This document shows, piece after piece, positions 50,741 through 62,309 of a stretch of DNA of 64,000 bases. The translations under genes were made by a program, and so were the position numbers. Position 1 is the first letter of the stretch; each line of letters begins with the position of its first letter. The notes beneath the pieces were generated by a model that was not told the origin of the DNA, searched no databases, and was given only the letters and a program-made list of their open reading frames with translations. The stretch comes from Sclerotiophoma versabilis (lineage: Eukaryota; Ascomycota; Dothideomycetes; Pleosporales; Didymellaceae), in NCBI GenBank assembly GCA_012274445.1, contig JAAROD010000069.1, forward strand, positions 868,001 to 932,000, written 5' to 3'.

Positions 50741-52397
50741 CTAGTACTTGTATCGGAGCTCCTTGTTCTCCCTATCCGTCATATCGCTAAACTCGACGTC
50801 TGTCTGATGACTAGTGATGGCAGTGTCTCGTCTGCGATTCTCCCACCGGTAGTAGAATAGCAGGACTGCAACAGCGCAGAGAACCGTGGATTCGACGGCG
50901 ACAATTGTAATCTTGGCTGGGGTGTAGTTGGGCGCGTCTTCGTTACGGAACGTCAGTGGCCCGAGGATGTTGCCGAGACAGAACGACATGAGCAGAATGG
51001 CGTTCATGGTGACTTTCTTGGTGTGGCCCTGGAGATTGTTAGTACGGTGGGGTTCGATTTGTAGTGATTTCAACTCACAGCGAAGTTGCAGGCCGCGAAG
51101 GCATACGCAAGTGGCAGGAAGGAGCCAGTCATGTTCGTCAGGTAGTTGCCTGCTAGTCTGCCTGCTTTACTGCTGGCGGGTAGGAAGGCAATCATTCCGC
51201 CGCCAACGATGCCACCAAGCGCTGCCCACGTAGCAAGCATGAGGCCGCGGCAGTTGTAACGGCCGGCGATATACGTACCCAGAAGCGTACTGAGCACTGT
51301 GATCAGACCGCCTGGAATCTGGATGAGCGCAGTTTCCTTGTCGGAAAAGCCGAAGCCAGAGATGATGACACTTTGAAACGACGACACGGCGCCATTGGGG
51401 ATACTAGCTGCAGTGGTGATGAAGGCCAAAAGCCAGACCTGCGGGTCGGTGAGAGCCTCCCGGAACTGGTAGGGCTTGAACGTCTTGTTCTCGATGCCGG
51501 TGTTGTTCTCCCGAAGACGCGACACAGCCAGCACCTTCTCGCCGTGAGTCAACCTACTCGACATTGGATTGTCAGGCAGAAAAAGGAGGACAACAATACC
51601 AGCAGCTATGGTGATGAGGCCTACGACGAGGTACATGATCTGCCAATTATTGAACTTGTCGCCAGTGTAATGCTGGAAGCCGTAGGATATGAGCGAGCCA
51701 ACCATAACTGCAACGCCAACGCCAAGGTACCAGAAGCCAATGCGCTTAGGTTGTTCGTCACGCTTGTACCACATCGATGTAACGAGGATCAATGATGGGC
51801 TGATGGCGGACTCGAAAGTACCGAGGAGAAAACGGCAGACGGCAAGAGAGGCGTAGGAGTCACATGCTGCAGTACAGGTGACTAGATCGCGGTCAATAAT
51901 CAGACTCGGGAAAATATAGTTCAGAGTAACGCATACCAACAGTTCCCCATGCACAAACGCAACCGCCAAGGTATTTGGCAACCGGGAGTCGCTGCATAAG
52001 GTATGCATGCGGCATTTCAAAGACGAGGAAGGCGAGATAGAACAGCCAGGACAGAGTGCCATACTGCTCTGTCGTCAAGTTGGCGTCTTCCCTGATGCCC
52101 ATGACAGCGGCAAAGTTTACTGAATTTGTTAGCCACCACAACTTCCGGTAGCGGTTGGAATAACATACGGAGCGACTTGTCCAGATACTGAAGGAAGTAA
52201 CAAGCAAACATGATGGGCACGATCATCCAGTCGATCTTCTTGACCAGTGTCTTTTCGTCGATGGCGACCACAGTGCCTTCTTCGCCGTCCTCGTTGAAGC
52301 GCAGGAACTCGAGCGCCTTGTCTGCATCCTTGTATGCGCTCTTGTCTGGCACTTTCTCATCGGCATGGCACGGCTCGTTCACCTCGCGTGCTTGCAT
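50741..52397 (-). CDS. MFS transporter, allantoate-permease-like
   Basis: Four exons on the minus strand: 52397-52169, 52119-51937, 51881-51079 and 51028-50741, with introns of 49, 55 and 50 bp, giving 500 residues. ATG 52397 (MQAREVNEPC) gives a hydrophilic N-terminus. Exon 1 ends in the typical CYFLQYLDKSL and exon 2 begins NFAAVMGI, as in the DAL5 anion:cation symporter family. Further marks are AYLMQRLPVAKYLG, FLLGTFESAISPSLILVTSMWYKRDEQPKRIGFWY, and FLPDNPMSSRLTHGEK in the central loop. Twelve membrane segments are traceable. DAL5-family proteins import allantoate, ureidosuccinate, dipeptides, vitamins or related acids at the plasma membrane. Substrate here unknown. Confidence 0.88.
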
Positions 52398-53404
52398 TGT
52401 GTCTGATGCTGTGGGAATGTTGCTGTGGCCTGTCGCCGATCGGGGTGGACATGGTGGTATTGAACTATATACTCGCTGCCACCAAACCCATGCACACAAT
52501 TGCGTAGTCGGAGTTGATAAAGAGCGTCCTGTCAACGCTAATATCATTCGCTATCAGCCCCACTGTTCCGCGTTGGGAAGGAGATGCTGTTGATCTACCC
52601 AATAGGAGAGCTGCCGAGTACTGACGGCGACCCAACGGTGATCGTTCGGTAGATATCCTCCCGTAGATAGAGGCGGCAGAAGAGTGCCGCTGGGGATGAG
52701 ATACCTAAAGCCCGCAGTTGATACTATTTAGTACAACGCACCCCTGCACTCTCCGCTCGCCCCACCATCCCCGGGGATAAACTCCTTATCGCAGCCAGGG
52801 TAGTAACGCCCAAACACGGAGAACGAATTCGCCCACCAACAGCTGTTGATGAGTGTGTATCGTGCTTAGTTTTAGATGTTAGAAGAACATACTATCAAGT
52901 AAACACGCTAGTCCTACGGGGTAATGGGTACTTGTGGAAACCTCCTTCCACCAAATCTCTATCGCAGCACGCTTTATAATTTTACAATCCAAGGTAATAT
53001 TATTTCTGTCTTGAGGTAGAAGTAGAGAAAGAGCTTACAAATTCAGTACAACTCTGCACAACTCTCTATCTCTTATTGTTGTAGTGCGATACTTAATCAG
53101 CCTGCAAGAGTGTTGTTACTTGTAGAGTGTTGCAGCTTTTATAAGTATTACTTGTATAGAATGGTTAACTGTAATAGTAATATTACCTGTATAGTTGTTA
53201 CTATAGTACTCCCTACAACGATATTCTAACTAAAAATCTGCACTTGTCTGCACTAGTCTGCGCTTCGCACTTCATCTGGTATGGTCTGCACTGCGCTGGG
53301 AGACGTTCATATCGCGTGCATTTCAGTATTACATCTATTGTAGTATTGTAGTAACCGGGGTTGTACCGGATTGCAGCTACGCTAAGAATTGAAACTCGAC
53401 TTAT
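52398..53404. other. intergenic region with TA-rich relic
   Basis: Promoter of the MFS gene on the left. About 52920-53230 is rich in ta, taat and tatag words (aagtattacttgtatagaat style) and poor in CA/TG, another likely RIP-altered repeat remnant. No gene. Confidence 0.45.
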
Positions 53405-55778
53405 TCACAGCAGGAGGTCTTGGGTGCCGTCTGCACCGCCGGGACCCATGACGAGCGATTGCGGCGCGTTCTGATTTACAACCCAACCATTGCCACCGCC
53501 CATGCCGGCGTGGTCTTCGGCGATGGGTGAGCCGCCGAATGTGCTTTGTCGGCCGACGCTGGCAAAGTATATATCGGCGTCACTTACGGCGGTGGACATG
53601 TTGCCGTTTATTGGCGAGAGAGCGCCGTTGGCGTTGGCTGCTGTGTCGTTCCGTGAGCGGTCTGCTGCTGCACGTTCGCGCGCTAGCTGTGCAGCCTTGA
53701 CAGTAGGTAATTCGTGGCGCTGAAGCGCTGGTGAGTCGACTATCTTACGGGGACGGGCCGTGCGGAAGACCTGGTTTACAGGCTTGAGGTAGACGGTCGC
53801 TAGTGTGCCTACGTTCAGGCACATCTCTTCCAGAGTTCCTGGGTCGAGTTTCTCGGATTCCTCTGCCGTGATGGCAGGTTTCTCGCCCATGACGACCTTC
53901 TTCGCTTCCTCAGGCGCTGAGGATAGCAGACGCCAGTACATGTACCCTCGGTCTCGCAGATCTGGGTTGTCTGTTTCTTCGGTTGCCCACTTGAGCACTT
54001 TGGGCACTAGTGCTGATCCTCTTGTTGGTCGTTGAATGAACAGCTTAACAGTGGCTGTGAGAAGTGCCAACTGCACTTCGTGCGTCTCCTCCTGGAACGA
54101 GTCGAGAAAGTCTTCGAGGAGCACATCAGAATCCTCTATGCGGTCGGCGTACTGTCCAATGACCCAGATCATGGCAGCTTTGGCTTCTGGCTCATCCAGC
54201 GAGTCGAGGTTTTCACACAGCGTCGAGATGATAGACTCGTACTGGTTGGGGTATTTTCGGAAGATGTTGCGGATGACGACTGTTGCTTCTTGCACGATGT
54301 AAGAGACCTTTGTGCTGACGAGAGAGAGAAGGGTGCTGATGCACAGCTGGGCTGCTGGAGCAATCTTGATGGCCAGCTTACCGATGGCGCGTACCGACTT
54401 GCGGACAAAGTCGACATCGATTTCTGTAGCGTATCTGAAGGGGGTCAGTATGTAATCTTCGGCGTCGGGGTATATGACTTACTCGGCAAGCTCTGTCAAC
54501 ACCTCCTTGATGTTCTTCTCAGTCGCCAACATGAAGATGAGCTCGAGCTTGGTCACCTTGACGTAGATGGGATCGTTGTACTTGCAGAAGAAGACCCTGA
54601 TGTCGTTTCGCAGTACTTCTGGCCGCCGTTGCAGGATGAGGAGGGCGTTGCGAAGGGCAAGATACTGGATCTCGGGGCCTTTCGACAGGAGGGTGACAAG
54701 CGGGGGGGAAAGCTTGTTGCACAAGGAAGCGATGACTTTTTGATCTGAGATGTAGTTCATCAGGTACAAGATGACACGGATGCAGGTGAGCACGACGGCC
54801 GAGTTGGAATGCGACAGGCGTGGGGAGATTCGTTCGGCGAGCAGAGCGGCCTCTGAGGACTCCTGAGGGACGTAGTTCATCATAGCCTCCATGATGTATG
54901 TCTGGCCCCACTCGGAGCAGTCTGCCAGAATGGAGACAATCTTGGAGGCGCTCGCGTAGTCGATGGTGAGCTTGATGTTCTCGCTCCTCTCCCAGATGTC
55001 CATCAGGCCGGCCAGTGCGCTGGACACGACTGTGGGGTTCTCGTCGCGCAGCATGCCGTTCAGCTTGTCGATCAGGTCGGAGGACTCGACCAGCTGTCGG
55101 TCGTGGTCGTACAGCTTGGCTACGCAGAAGGCGGCCGTCTTGCGCACGTAGGGGTCCGAGTCGCGCAGGAGGTTATTCAGGTGCGGCACGGTTGCCTCGA
55201 CGTACTCGCGGACGTGGATGTAGGACATGGTGCGCAGGGCGAGCGCGCGCACCAGCGGGTTGTTGTCGTGCATGTCTTCCTGGATGATGGGCAGCGCCTT
55301 GAGGGCAATGTCGGGTTTTATCCTGGCGTAGTTGACCAGATACAGGAAGCACCTGGCGCGGTCAGCGTAGGCACAGTGCCCGTCGCGCGGCGGACCTACA
55401 TCTTCTTGATCTCCAGGCTCGGAATGTGCATGCAGCCGACAATGTCGGGGAACAAGGCGACCATGTCGTTGTTGCTCATGGTCATGTTGGCGACGATCTT
55501 CTTGAGCGCCGTCTTCTTGGCGGAGAAGTTCTTGTCCTTCTTGCCGCCGCTGTTCAGCTCGAGACGCAGCTCCGCTACTTTGCCCTGTGGCGTGCGGAGG
55601 TATGGTGAGCGCTGGCTATCAAGCGGGGGCAGGGGCATGAACAGGATCACGGCGGCGGCCATGGGCGCGGCGGCGCATCGAGGGCGGCATGTGCGGAGGA
55701 GTGACGAGCGGGAGGAGTAGGGAAGAGAAGAGGACGTACCCTCGCAAAGAGCTTTGCATCCTGGCCGCCCTGGCTCAT
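53405..55778 (-). CDS. AP-1 complex beta subunit (beta-adaptin)
   Basis: Four exons on the minus strand: 55778-55740, 55584-55400, 55352-54483 and 54434-53405, giving 707 residues. Intron 1 is 155 bp, long for this window; the others are 47-48 bp. Exon 1 is only 13 codons (MSQGGQDAKLFAR) and joins GKVAELRLELNSGGKKDKN, the hallmark N-terminus of beta-adaptins. HEAT/ARM repeats run through most of the protein: NNDMVALFPDIVGCMH, NNPLVRALALRTMS, RDSDPYVRKTAAFCVAKLYD, and EAKAAMIWVIGQYADRI. The C-terminus is a short Ala/Gly/Asn-rich tail with no ear domain, as in fungal beta-1 chains. It is the Apl2 counterpart, part of the clathrin adaptor that sorts cargo between the trans-Golgi and endosomes. 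Divergent from EMC4, with 446 bp between starts. Confidence 0.93.
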
Positions 55779-56224
55779 GGTGGCTGGCTATCACGACTGC
55801 GCCCGCTCGGCGTTTCCTCTGCGCATGTGCCTCGCGGTGTTGCGCCCAAGACAGCTCCCCTCACCCGGCCGCGTTGGCGCCCCTCGCTGCGCCGTGGATA
55901 GTGCTGCGGGCCGCTGATAGGCCGTGCCGTTCGCTGCGTCCGGCTGGATCGTGTCGTGTGTCCCGGCGCCGTTCTCGCGACGTTTCGAGGGCTGGTGCTT
56001 GGATGCAGGCCTCGTCAGGGTGAACACGCCGTCTGGGATGCTAGCTTTGCGGAGGTCGTCGGGGAAGCGCACGTGCACTGCCAAGCGTGGAGCCGCGTTG
56101 GTGGCCGCCGTGGCCGCCTGGCCGCGACGGCTGCCCAGCACCACCGCAGCTCCAGACATCACCTGCAGCGCCGCCGCCAACCCGCACCTGCGCATCCAAC
56201 ACACACAGCAGCCGCCGCACCAGA
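55779..56224. promoter_or_regulatory. shared divergent promoter, AP-1 beta / EMC4
   Basis: 446 GC-rich bases lie between the two divergent ATGs and have no gene of their own. They must hold both promoters. No clear TATA box. Confidence 0.5.
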
Positions 56225-56836
56225 ATGGCCGCCGCCCCGCCCCCGCCCCCGCCCCCGCAGTGGGTCGTCGACCTCAACGCGCCGCCCGCACCCACTCCCA
56301 AGAACCCGTCGCTGCCAGACCCGCCGGGCTACACGGCGTCCATGACCCGCAAGGAGCGCGCCCTCTCGTCCAAGAAGACGCGCGTGGCGCCCACGCCCGA
56401 GGAGATGGACACGCTCAAGATGAAGAAGGCCTGGGAGGTCGCCATAGCCCCCGCCAAGCAGCTGCCCATGAATGCCTTTGGTGCGTCCACTGCACTGGCA
56501 CCGCACCGCTCAGCGCACTGACTGCGAACAGGCATGTACATGACCGGCAACTCGCTCCAGATCTTCTCCATCTTCATGGTCTTCACCCTGTTCAAGACAC
56601 CCGTCATGGCTGCTCTCGGCATCCAGCGCACATTCGCCCCCTTCGAGACCCCCGGCACCGCTGGCCGTCTGTTGGGCGTCAAGGTCGTCTACATCCTCAC
56701 GAACCTCCTCATGTTGGCCCTCGGCATCTGGAAAGTCAACGGCATGGGACTGCTGCCCACCACCCGATCAGACTGGCTGGCCTGGGAGGGCGAGAGGACG
56801 TGGTCGGAAAGAGCCGTGCCAAAAGAGTGGTTGTGA
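56225..56836 (+). CDS. EMC4: ER membrane protein complex subunit 4
   Basis: Two exons, 56225-56480 and 56532-56836 (51-bp intron, phase 1), 186 residues. The N-terminus has a proline run (MAAAPPPPPPPQWVVDLNAP), then a cytosolic part ending KKAWEVAIAPAKQLPMNAF. Exon 2 gives the conserved GMYMTGNSLQIFSIFMVFTLFKTP and a second membrane segment VVYILTNLLMLALGIWKVNGMGLLP, matching the EMC4 family (DUF1077). The complex inserts tail-anchored and multi-pass proteins into the ER membrane. Length fits the family. Confidence 0.93.
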
Positions 56837-58074
56837 GGGACGAGGTATGACGATAGCATTGCACGGCGTTGGTGGTAGAAGTCCGTATGCGATTTCGCTT
56901 TTTTTTTCTCCATCTCCGACCTTTACTCGTGACATCTACTCCACAAGAGCTCACACTAGCTACATCGCCGAAAATGACGTGTGCCGCGAATCTAGCACTA
57001 TTCATACAGCGAACGAACGACATATCTCGTCACAATGGAGCTGACACCTTCCAACCACTTTTCTCAACATGCCGCTGTCCATCTCCCAACACTTCTCTAC
57101 TTCCTCTATGCCCTACCTGTGATCCTTCGGCATCACCTCTCCTCGTTCAAAGTCTTTGGGGTTCGAAGACCGTGCCTGACCCGACTGCAGGACAGCGTGC
57201 AGCCTATAGTGCACCAGTTGATACCGCTGACAATGGACGAAGTTCCAGCCTCACATCATAAATCAACACGCACACGCACCATTCTGGCCAAACACCAGCG
57301 CCATACCCTGACCATTAGGTTACAGGAACCTACCCACAGGCATACCTGATATACGCTTTCCACCCAATGCCATCTCAAAATCCCTTATCGCGGCACTCCA
57401 CTCGCTGGCCCCGACTCCACCCCCAGTCCTAGGGCTCCGAACAACCATCCATCATCGCAATATAAACATTGAAACGGAGCATCGCTGGATAGCATCCAAC
57501 CATCTCCCTTCCATCCATTCATTGTATCCTTGAATTCGCTATGAAGCACCCCAAATACCTGATCTGTTCCCCTCTTATCCTCAGCTCGGGCCTCGGGCTT
57601 CGGACTTGATTCCACTTCAGCATGAGCGGGTGACACTATGAAACAACACGCTGCAAAGCCAAAGTAAAGCGCCGAAGCAAATCGCCGAAGCAAAGCACCT
57701 CATCGCAGACTTGACGATCCTTAGAGATGGCTGATTTAGGCATGTCGGAGATATCAAGCCATCTTCCTCGATCGACTAGTGCGATGCTGGATTCAACCTC
57801 CACACCTCCGTTTCTACAGGGGTCTAAGTCGTATACACGGTTGAGTTTGCTGGGGGTGAGTAACATCTAGGAGTGCTCGAAAGTGCTTCCGCTGCATAGG
57901 AGGAATTATCTTGCGGAGGATCAGGTGGTTCTGAAGATGTGGTTAGAGGGACAATTCAATCAGCTGAACAACCTCATCGACGACGCAATCATATTAACAA
58001 GCCTCGACTACAGCACACCCTAAGCTATCTCAAAACAGCAACCCTCCGCTCTGATACCAACTACCACCCCCCAT
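56837..58074. other. intergenic region, no supported gene
   Basis: About 1.2 kb. Several frames lack ATG starts. The most tempting, a signal-peptide-like frame at 57385-57693, begins with TTG. Confidence 0.45.
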
Positions 58075-58978
58075 CTACCTCACAAACGCACCGCCTCCAC
58101 TCGCCCCGAGCTGATTCCCAGTCATCCACCCACTCTCAGGCAAGCACGCAATCCCCACAATCCCCGCAACCTCCTCCAGCGTCCCCGGCCTCCCACCAAT
58201 CTCGCCCGCCAGCCTCAACATCTCCGGCGTATCAACCCCAGGCCTCTCCCTCGCCAACGGAATCAACGCATTGTACAGCCTCAGCGCCTCCCGCGGCTCA
58301 TCCGGCAACCCATTCAACAACCCCGTATCCATCGGGCCGGGCGAAACGCTATTCACCGTCGCGCGCTCAGCGAGTTCACGCGCCCAGACGCGCGTCATGG
58401 CTTCAATCGCGCCCTTGGTGCCCGCGTACGAGGTCTGCTGGATCAGGCCCCACGTCGTCGTTGCGGAGGAGATGTTGACGATGCGCCCGCTGCGATCGTG
58501 CGGGAGGTAAGGGTAGGCGGCTTTGATGAGCAGAGCTGGGGCGCGCACGTTCAGGTCGAAGGTTTGCTGGAAGAGAGACATGTCGAGGTCTTGGATTGGC
58601 TGCGCGTTTACAATCGCCGCGTTGTTGATTAGTATGTCGATTTGGAACGGGCCCGTCTTGCTAAAGTGGGCTTTTGCTGTGTCGATTAGGTGTTGGGGCG
58701 CGCTGGGCTCGAGGAGGTCAGCGCGGATGGGGAGTGCAGTGATGTTGTATTCCGTTGAGAGCTTCTTTGCGAGCTCTTGTGCGCGGGCGTCCGAGGACGA
58801 TGTTGCGTAGTTGATTACTACGTTCGCGCCGCGGGAGGCAAAGTGTTTTGCGAGCGCGGCTCCGAAGCCAGGTTCAATTTAGTATGGGGTCTGCGACTTG
58901 TGGTTTGCTCGGGGACCTACTGCGTGATGCACCAGTGATGATGGCGAGCTTGCCCTCGAAGACTCTAGGGGGAGACAT
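58075..58978 (-). CDS. short-chain dehydrogenase/reductase with an abnormal splice acceptor
   Basis: Exon 1 is 58978-58921 (MSPPRVFEGKLAIITGASR). Exon 2 runs to the stop at 58075. The SDR marks are TGASR plus GFG (cofactor), LINNAAI, NISSAT (catalytic Ser) and SYAGTKGA (Tyr-x3-Lys), then VSPGPMDTGL; about 280 residues. The expected join, giving TGASR-x-FG, would need an acceptor just before GCTTC at 58868, but the bases there are TG, not AG. The next AG, before 58859, keeps frame but deletes the GFG part of the TGxxxGxG nucleotide-binding motif. So either a rare acceptor is used, or the enzyme is damaged, or a base is wrong. The family reduces or oxidises small molecules with NAD(P)H. Substrate unknown. 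Confidence 0.8.
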
Positions 58979-59500
58979 GGCTGGGTTTTGATCAAGTTCA
59001 CGTTAGGTCTAGAGGTACAAAAGTTTTGAGTGCTGTGCTACCGTTCTATGATACTCAACACCAACTTCAATGTCATGGTCAATCGTGGGGCAACTCCAGC
59101 TTTGTACTCCTCTATCCTCATGATCGTCCAGCTATCCTGCGGTAACGGCCGCGGGACATCGCAGGCGGTATGCAGCTTTGGCGCAGCTTCGGCTTAGATT
59201 CCACAGCCGCGATGGCAGAGGCGTTTCAGGCGCCAGGAACATCCAAGAACGACTGTCGGACGTTGTTCGGATGAAGCTGTCAGAGCATTGAGGTGGACCT
59301 GGTAGTGACGATCCCTATCTGGTGTTGTGGGTCTCGTGTAAAATTCCCGCCATGCACGAGCTTGAACGCGGACAGCAGAACACAAGAGTGAACGACTACA
59401 CTCCTTGTGTCACAACGTGGTGAAATAATTGCAATCCTTCTCATGTTCCGTTCAAGACTCAATTGAAAATCGCGTCTGTTGTAGGTTTAATAGCGATGCC
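58979..59500. other. intergenic region
   Basis: About 520 bp with no supported gene. It is the promoter of the minus-strand SDR on the left. Confidence 0.4.
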
Positions 59501-59773
59501 ATGCCTTTCAAGCTCACCGGAACCCCCACGCCGGCGCAAGGCTTGGAAGATCCACTTCATGGCCTGATGTTTCGAGGCTGCAAGAATCCACGCCATAGCG
59601 TTGGTACATGGATACCATTACAGCACATCCCAGAGTATGTGTCGTGCATGAAGACATCCCTCGCGCGCTCTATCCTCGAAAAGGGTTTGTCTAGTGAAAG
59701 CTGCAAATTGCTGAGGACTGAGCTCCGATCCTCTCTCGTCGATTTGTGGCTGAGATCGAGCTTGAAGAAGTAG
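59501..59773 (+). CDS. small hypothetical protein, possibly a decayed gene
   Basis: 90 codons from ATG 59501 (MPFKLTGTPTPAQGLEDPLHG). It reads like real protein, with a helical end (ARSILEKGLSSESCKLLRTEL). A second frame from 59746 to 60033 continues in the same style (AEIELEEVVTKSLRIPQDAE), which suggests one longer gene broken by a frameshift near 59750. No family recognised. Confidence 0.3.
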   Translation: MPFKLTGTPTPAQGLEDPLHGLMFRGCKNPRHSVGTWIPLQHIPEYVSCMKTSLARSILEKGLSSESCKLLRTELRSSLVDLWLRSSLKK

Positions 59774-60185
59774 TCACAAAAAGCTTACGCATCCCGCAGG
59801 ATGCGGAGAATAATTCGATTGGTAGTCGCGGCACGTTGACCCTAGTGCTGCCGCGCCAGCTACCGTCCCGCGCCGTTGTCTATTTCAAACTTTGCTGTAA
59901 CTTGGTCCGGACGTCTATCATGAGTGTCAACTTGGCGCGACGATCGAACTGCATTGGGGCGGGGGACGTGTTGATGTTCCCTCGTTCTGGGATTGGAAGG
60001 ATGCAGGGTGGAAGAACTTGGATATTGAAATGAGGCGCGAGGAAGGCTGGTGGTGCGTTCGAATTCGTGCCTCAGCCCCTTGGACTCCACATCTAGGTCT
60101 CTACTGTCGATAACTATCCGCGTTCGTCGTCGAGCTTCACACACCTATTGCTGTTGCTGGACCTGGAGTCGGGTCAGGACACGAC

Positions 60186-61554
60186 ATGGCGCCAACATCG
60201 TACCCAATGGCTCTGGCAGCCTTGGTGCCGCTACCTTTCGATATCATCTTCACCGTGCTACGTTTCTGGATCCGCTCCAAGAGGAACGCGTGGGGACTTG
60301 ATGACTGGGCGATGCTGGTCAACCTTGTAAGACTGTTCCCACCTCCAACGTGATTGTGATACTGAACCATCGATGTAGCCTTTTTGGGCAACCAGTACCA
60401 TAGCTACCATAGCTATGGCTTGGAGTGGGATTGGCGCCCACGATGCCACACTGACAGAATTCCAGTACTCTAACTCTCTGATGTGGTTTTACGTCTTCCA
60501 GGAGCCATGGTGCTTTACGTTGATCACCATCAAGTGTTCGATTGGCTTTGCACTGATCAGGATTGTCAACGGCAAGAAGTGGATCGAGTGGATGATATAC
60601 GCCTGCATGGCATCCTGTCTTTTCGTCATGGGCGGAACCGGCATGTACCTGTTTTTCCAGTGTACTCCTGTGCAGTAAGTGATTCCGACTCTCATAACTA
60701 TGCATAGCTTGGTCATGAAGAACACTGCTGATGAACACTGCTGATGTTACTCAGAAAGAACTGGCACACCACCATGCCCGGCTTTTGTCACGACCGCAGC
60801 ATCCAAACAAGTCTTTCGTATGCAGTCGCTGTCGTCTCAATCCTCAGCGACTGGATTTTCGCCATCTTGCCTATCTTCTTGCTATGGAACGTGCAGCTCG
60901 ACTGGCGTGTGAAGTGTTCAGTGATGGGCATGCTTGGATTGGGTGTCTTGTGAGTTCTGCACTCTTCACCAAATTTCTGCTGATTGTGCTGATATCCATA
61001 GCGCGTCAATCGCTCCCATTGTTCGCCTCAAATTTCTAATCGGTATGAACGATCAGTCCCGCTTTCTCCAGAATCTCGGCGCCATTCTAGCCTGGGCTTC
61101 AGCAGAGATGAATGTTGGAATGCTTGTGGCGAACTTGCCTGCTTGCCGACCCCTTCTCGAACGCATGATCTCGCGCTTCTCGTCCTGGACAGGTAGCGGG
61201 AGTCGCTCCTTCGGTGGAGGGAAGAAGTCCCACGCGCGCGGCACATCCCACACCGGAGGAAACGGCGCGTCCAAGCAGTACCTGGAGCTTGACGAACGAC
61301 CGGGTAGTACAACACTGCAGAATTACTTGGAGAACGGCCATAAGACAGATGGTACGGGTGTGGAAACCAGAATCTATGGCGATCTCGACAATGACAGCAG
61401 CATCAGCCTCGACCGAGATGATGGAAGTCAGAAACACTTCGTTGAGAAGCCGAGCGTTGATGGCTTCCAGGTAAATGTGCACAAAGACTTCAGGGTGGAG
61501 GTCAGTGGGGGCAAGCCACTACCGAAAACGCCAGTGCCGGGAGACATGGTTTGA
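60186..61554 (+). CDS. rhodopsin-type (SAT4/PTH11-like) seven-TM protein
   Basis: Four exons: 60186-60326, 60379-60674, 60755-60949 and 61002-61554, with introns of 52, 80 and 52 bp, giving 394 residues. The layout is that of the fungal rhodopsin-like integral membrane family: LRFWIRSKRNAWGLDDWAML after the first segment, YVFQEPWCFTLITIKCSIGFALIRI, a Cys-bearing loop FQCTPVQ-KNWHTTMPG-FCHD, SYAVAVVSILSDWIFAILPIFLLWNVQL, and IVRLKFLIGMNDQSRF, NLGAILAWASAEMNVGMLVANLPACRPL. The tail of about 120 residues is polar. Such proteins are candidate surface receptors or sensors. No CFEM domain is present at the N-terminus. Ligand unknown. Confidence 0.85.
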
Positions 61555-62309
61555 CTATGAAGTCGAAGAAGCTTGTTTTGAAAGAAGATACCCGAGCTAG
61601 CTCATTGTCAGTGTGAGGAAGAAGATGTCATTTGTCCTGTAGTCTTTGAAGTAATGCATTTGAGTCAAGACGTCTGACATAGTTGAAGAAGAGGTGTTTT
61701 GAGACGGCGAGGCTCAAGATGTGATGTAACAGTACGTGGTTCTGCTTACAGACGCGTTGCGACGCGACAAAGTCGTACCGAGCAGGTCGTGACACCAACA
61801 CAAAGGCTGACGGGTTATGAGCCGGTCAGCACACGCGCCATTCCTATCTTGGCAAGTGCTGATCTAAATCCATCATAACGGCAAGAGCCTCTTCACAGCC
61901 ACCACCGCAACAACACCACGCCGCAACCTAAACATATCACACCCAATCATCGTGTGGCCCCAGATGTACAGCACAGTAAGGTGTGCATATCGTGTAGCCT
62001 CATGTATAAGCATCAAGCGGAGCCCTGAGAATTGCGGTTGTGGCTGCGGCTGAACGCCAGCTAGCCTCGTAAGGCGAAGCATCTGCATGCTCAGGGCTGC
62101 GGCGTAGCTCAGCTTATAACAACAGCGCTCACCCGCTTCGACTCTCCTTGAAATCCATAATTGCTTGGACACCCTTTGTGCGTCACTAGATTCAGTCATC
62201 CCTACAATTCTCAGCACATCGCAGCTTTAGATAAAAGTAGATTCATTCCATCATCAGCGCCAAAGTTAGGGGTTCTAACTTTTCTACCCACGAACAAGCC
62301 TTCACATCC
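61555..62309. other. intergenic region
   Basis: About 750 bp with no supported gene. A tRNA-like stretch near 62094-62150 was considered and rejected. Confidence 0.4.

Noticed and set aside
57385..57693. 102-codon minus-strand frame that looks like a small secreted protein (hydrophobic leader, AHA-E cleavage-like site)
   Set aside because: It starts at TTG with no ATG before the leader and I could not find a spliced ATG exon that fits.
62094..62150. tRNA-like stretch (gcggcgtagctcagc, later gcttcgactc resembling A and B boxes)
   Set aside because: No acceptor stem pairs at the right distance and the arms do not fold into a cloverleaf.
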